Assembly (NCBI GenBank): GCA_021372355.1
Contig: JAJFUQ010000257.1
Coordinates: forward strand, 28,437-92,436
Direction of reading: 5' to 3'
Source: Nocardiaceae bacterium
Lineage (GTDB): Bacteria > Actinomycetota > Actinomycetes > Mycobacteriales > Mycobacteriaceae
DNA length: 64,000 nt
Shown one piece after another: positions 61,046-64,000 of the stretch (its first letter is position 1; every line of letters starts with the position of its first letter). The translations under genes were made by a program, and so were the position numbers. The notes under the pieces are model-generated. The model was not told the origin of the DNA and ran no database searches. It saw nothing but the letters and a program-made list of their open reading frames with translations.

Positions 61046-61669
61046 CTACTGACCCCGCTGCTGCAAGCGCTCCACATACTTGGCGATCACGTCGACTTCG
61101 AGGTTCACGACGGTGCCCGGTGCCGCGGTGCCGAGGACGGTCAACTGGAGCGTCGTCGGGATGAGCGACACTTCGAAGTAGTCGCCCTGCTCGTCGACGC
61201 CCAGGCCGGAGACGGTCAACGACGTACCATCGACGGTGATCGAGCCCTTCTCGACAACATAGCGAGCGAGCTTGTCCGGCAACGAAATTCGGACGACTTC
61301 CCAGTTTTCCGAGGGTGTCCGCGCGAGAACGACACCGGTGCCGTCGACATGGCCCTGCACGATGTGCCCGCCCAGGCGGCTGTTGACCGCCGCGGCACGC
61401 TCGAGGTTCACGATGCTGCCCGCACCGAGCGACGCCAGGCTCGACCGATCGAGTGTCTCCTTCATCACATCGACGGTGAAGGCATCGTGAACTCCAGAAC
61501 CCCCGTCCACGACGTCGACGACCGTCAGGCAGACACCGTTGACCGCGATCGAATCGCCGTGCTTGGCGTCGGTGATGACCAGCGGCCCGCGCACGGTCAA
61601 CCGCGCCGAGTCGCCGAGGTCCTCGTAGCCGACGATCTCGCCCTTTTCTTCGACGATTCCGGTGAACAT
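61046..61669 (-). CDS. ribE: Riboflavin synthase alpha subunit
   Basis: A 207-residue enzyme of two repeated lumazine-binding barrels: MFTGIVEEKGEIV and GDSIAVNGVCLTVV in the first, GGHIVQGHVDGTG and GTSLTVSGLG in the second. It forms riboflavin from two lumazine molecules. Its ATG overlaps the ribD stop by one base (TGATG), so translation is coupled. Confidence 0.96.
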   Translation of the reverse strand: MFTGIVEEKGEIVGYEDLGDSARLTVRGPLVITDAKHGDSIAVNGVCLTVVDVVDGGSGVHDAFTVDVMKETLDRSSLASLGAGSIVNLERAAAVNSRLGGHIVQGHVDGTGVVLARTPSENWEVVRISLPDKLARYVVEKGSITVDGTSLTVSGLGVDEQGDYFEVSLIPTTLQLTVLGTAAPGTVVNLEVDVIAKYVERLQQRGQ

Positions 61670-62673
61670 CAGTTCCCTTCCCACGGTACGAGGCTCAGCC
61701 GGATGTCCGGCCCCACCTGCTCCACCGATTCGCGCACAAAACGATGTGCGCTTCCAATGTTGTCAACTCCTGCACCGATGACGGCCGCCGGACCGTCCCC
61801 CAGCACTACCGGCGCCAGATACGCGAGTATCCGATCCACCAAGTGCGCCTTGAGGAACGCCCCGGCAAGGACGGCGCCGCCTTCGACCAGCACATCCGGA
61901 TAGTCGGCCAGGGCCGCCACCACCTCATGCGGATCGCGGGTACGCAGCCACAATGTCTCGGCAGCATCATCCAACACGCGAGAGTTCGACGGTATTTCCC
62001 GCATCCCGACCACGACTCGAAGCGGCTGGTGGGTGGCGAGTGAACCGTCCGGATTGCGGGCCGTCAGCCACGGGTTGTCGGCGAGAACGGTGCCGGTACC
62101 GACGACGATCGCGTCGAGCTTGGCACGTTCTCGATGTACCTCGTCGCGAGCGGCCTCGCCGGTGATCCACTGACTCGACCCGTCGGCGGCCGCGATTCGA
62201 CCATCGAGGCTCGTCGCGGTTTTCCAGGTGACGTGTGCACGACCGGTGCGCTCACGATGCAACCAGGCGCGCAGCGGCCCCTGCTCGACCTCCTCGACAC
62301 CGACTCCTCCGACGACCTCGACGCCGTTCGCCCGCAGGAAATCCGCGCCACCCGAGGCCTTCAGGTTCGGATCACTCACGGCATAAACGACTTTCGCAAT
62401 CCCGGCCTCGAGAAGCGTCTTCGAGCACGGAGGCGTACGGCCGTAGTGATTGCACGGTTCGAGCGTGACGAACGCTGTGCCGCCGCGGGCTCGATCCCCC
62501 GCCGAACGCAGCGCCATGACCTCGGCGTGCGGGCCCGGCGGCGCCTGAGTGGCTCCGGTTCCGGCGATGTTTCCGTCGGCATCCACGATGACCGCGCCCA
62601 CGGGCGGGTTCGGCCGGGTCAGTCCGCGGACCGACTCGGCGGCCGCAACGGCCTGGAGCATGGGCTCGAGCAT
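61669..62673 (-). CDS. ribD: Bifunctional RibD deaminase/reductase
   Basis: A 334-residue fusion. The N-terminal deaminase has the zinc motifs PGPHAEVMAL and EPCNHYGRTPPC. The C-terminal reductase starts near HVTWKTATSLDGRIAA and includes VEGGAVLAGAFL. It performs steps two and three of riboflavin synthesis. It starts immediately after the rpe stop. Confidence 0.96.
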   Translation of the reverse strand: MLEPMLQAVAAAESVRGLTRPNPPVGAVIVDADGNIAGTGATQAPPGPHAEVMALRSAGDRARGGTAFVTLEPCNHYGRTPPCSKTLLEAGIAKVVYAVSDPNLKASGGADFLRANGVEVVGGVGVEEVEQGPLRAWLHRERTGRAHVTWKTATSLDGRIAAADGSSQWITGEAARDEVHRERAKLDAIVVGTGTVLADNPWLTARNPDGSLATHQPLRVVVGMREIPSNSRVLDDAAETLWLRTRDPHEVVAALADYPDVLVEGGAVLAGAFLKAHLVDRILAYLAPVVLGDGPAAVIGAGVDNIGSAHRFVRESVEQVGPDIRLSLVPWEGN

Positions 62674-63345
62674 TTAGCAGTCGGAACGCACGGCAGCAGC
62701 GAGGGCGCGGAGCTTCCGCACCGCCTCGCCCGGGTCAGCCGCGTTGTAAACCGCCGAGCCGGCGACGAAGCAGTCGATACCGGCCTCGGCAGCTTGTTCG
62801 ATCGTGCTCTCGGCGATTCCGCCGTCGATCTCGATGACGAGCTTGAGCTCGCCCGAGTCGACGAGCTTGCGCACAGCCTTCGCCTTCGACAGCACCTCCG
62901 GCATGAACGACTGACCGCCGAATCCAGGTTCGACACTCATGATGAGCAGGGTGTCGAAACTCTTGAGGATCTCGAGGTACGGCTCGATCGGCGTCCCGGG
63001 CTTCACACTCAGACCCGCCTTGGCGCCCGCGGCGCGAATATCGCGCGCCACAGAGATCGGGTCGTCGGTCGCCTCGGCGTGGAACGTGACGTTGTAGGCG
63101 CCGGCCTCGGCATACGACGGCGCCCAGCGGCCCGGGTCCTCGATCATGAGGTGGCAATCGAGCGGAATGTCGGTGGCCTTGAGGAGGCTCTGCACGACCG
63201 GGAGCCCGAGCGTCAGGTTCGGCACGAAATGCGCGTCCATGACATCCACGTGCAGCCAGTCCGAGCCGGCGACCGCCGCGGCCTCTTCGGCAAGTCGGGA
63301 GAAGTCAGCGGACAGAATCGACGGCGCGATCATGGGTTTCGACAC
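62674..63345 (-). CDS. rpe: Ribulose-phosphate 3-epimerase
   Basis: A 223-residue TIM barrel with IAPSILSADFSRL, HVDVMDAHFVPNLTLG, DCHLMIEDP, LIMSVEPGFGGQSF and IDGGIAEST. It links the oxidative and non-oxidative pentose-phosphate steps and here leads into the riboflavin genes, which use ribulose-5-phosphate. GTG at 63345 chosen; ATG at 63333 possible. Confidence 0.96.
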   Translation of the reverse strand: MSKPMIAPSILSADFSRLAEEAAAVAGSDWLHVDVMDAHFVPNLTLGLPVVQSLLKATDIPLDCHLMIEDPGRWAPSYAEAGAYNVTFHAEATDDPISVARDIRAAGAKAGLSVKPGTPIEPYLEILKSFDTLLIMSVEPGFGGQSFMPEVLSKAKAVRKLVDSGELKLVIEIDGGIAESTIEQAAEAGIDCFVAGSAVYNAADPGEAVRKLRALAAAVRSDC

Positions 63346-63356
63346 AGTGCAGAATT

Positions 63357-64000
63357 CTAATCCGCGCGTTTCCGGAGGGCGGCGAGGTACATCGCATCGG
63401 TCCCATGCCGATGCGGCCACAGCTGAATACCTGTTTCCGTCTGGGCATTCGGAACGCCGGGTAGCACCTGATCAGCGTCGAGTACCTCGAGACCGAACCG
63501 GTTCACTGCCTCGTTGACTACTCCGACCGTCTCGGGCAGATGCGGCGAGCACGTCGAGTACACGACGACGCCGCCGGGACGCACCAGACCGACGGCCGCC
63601 GCCAGCAGTTGCTTCTGCAGCCGAACCAGATCCGCGACGTCCTTCTCGGTACGCCGCCACCGCGCCTCGGGTCGACGGCGAAGCGCGCCCAGACCCGTGC
63701 ACGGTGCGTCGACGAGAACTCGGTCGAAACCCGGTTTGAAGCCGGTGGCCCGCCCGTCGGCGACAAGAACGTCGACGGGCAGTCCTGTGACTGCTTTCCG
63801 CACGAGTTCCGCGCGGTGTTTCGACTGCTCTACCGCGTCGACGTGCGCGTTGCGTTGTGCTGCGATCGAACCGAGCAGCGCCGCCTTCCCGCCCGGGCCA
63901 GCACACAGGTCGAGCCAGCGGCCGGAGTCGCTGCCGGTGAGCGGCGCGTCGGCGACGGCGATCGCGATCAACTGGCTGCCTTCGTCCTGCACCGCGGCCG
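63357..64000 (-). CDS. rsmB: 16S rRNA m5C methyltransferase RsmB (partial)
   Basis: The C-terminal part of an RsmB/Sun-type methyltransferase; the N-terminus lies beyond the right edge. Visible motifs are LDLCAGPGGKAALL (S-adenosylmethionine site), LVDAPCTGLGALRRRPEARWR and the catalytic Cys in VYSTCSPH. It methylates cytosine 967 of 16S rRNA in E. coli. It precedes rpe by 11 bases, as in mycobacteria. Confidence 0.93.
   Translation of the reverse strand, partial: AAVQDEGSQLIAIAVADAPLTGSDSGRWLDLCAGPGGKAALLGSIAAQRNAHVDAVEQSKHRAELVRKAVTGLPVDVLVADGRATGFKPGFDRVLVDAPCTGLGALRRRPEARWRRTEKDVADLVRLQKQLLAAAVGLVRPGGVVVYSTCSPHLPETVGVVNEAVNRFGLEVLDADQVLPGVPNAQTETGIQLWPHRHGTDAMYLAALRKRAD

Overview
The window is a high-GC chromosomal segment of a mycolic-acid-type actinobacterium (order Mycobacteriales / Corynebacteriales). 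The backbone runs, left to right: sufB/sufR, mptB, an ABC exporter pair, ctaA, qor, ctaB, tkt-tal-zwf-opcA-pgl, secG-tpiA-pgk-gap, whiA-yvcK-rapZ, uvrC, a PH-domain protein, ribH, ribBA, ribE, ribD, rpe, rsmB. From memory this is the gene order of the M. tuberculosis Rv1407-Rv1460 neighbourhood in inverted orientation. The mannan/lipomannan mannosyltransferase MptB and the Ini-type dynamin pair also point to this order. The genus cannot be fixed from the sequence; a Nocardiaceae/Gordoniaceae-like relative is my inference. I see no tRNA, rRNA, CRISPR array, insertion sequence or phage gene.

Layout. 0-5 kb: the start of sufB, sufR with its operator, an L,D-transpeptidase, an ankyrin protein, a beta-propeller lipoprotein and a NarL-type two-component pair. 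5-10.3 kb: mptB, ABC exporter, haem A synthase, quinone oxidoreductase. 10.4-33 kb: an accessory block between qor and ctaB. It holds an Asn-rich repeat exoprotein, a DD-carboxypeptidase, an AbiEi/DUF559 nuclease-like gene bracketed by palindromes, a second transketolase, an ECF-sigma / dynamin / GrpE / Hsp70 island, a flavin monooxygenase with a LuxR regulator, an SDR epimerase, and a photolyase with a CarH-like regulator. 33-42 kb: ctaB, a WxL-like exoprotein and the oxidative pentose-phosphate operon. 42-47.3 kb: a surface-protein locus with three WxL-like proteins, a DUF916 (WxL-interacting-like) protein, an LPQTG protein, a class E sortase and a 50-residue membrane protein. 47.3-64 kb: lower glycolysis, the whiA-yvcK-rapZ operon, uvrC, metY, an acyl-CoA dehydrogenase and riboflavin synthesis.

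Two regions look like little-described systems. The first (16.9-25.7 kb) combines an ECF sigma factor, two acidic proteins sharing a motif, a protein of eleven 13-residue D-x-[DN]-x-D-G repeats, two dynamin-like GTPases (IniC/IniA-like), a membrane-anchored GrpE, and an Hsp70 whose substrate domain is replaced by a Pro-rich linker, a transmembrane helix and an exported domain. Two near-identical promoter-like boxes (GGAAC-N17-CATCT) precede the repeat protein and grpE, suggesting one envelope-stress regulon. The second (34.4-35.2 and 42.2-47.2 kb) resembles the WxL / WxL-interacting / LPxTG surface complexes of Firmicutes, here with its own sortase.

Start sites are unusual in one respect: at least six genes have a TANNNT box 6-9 bases before the start codon, the signature of leaderless transcripts. 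Many operons are coupled by ATGA overlaps.
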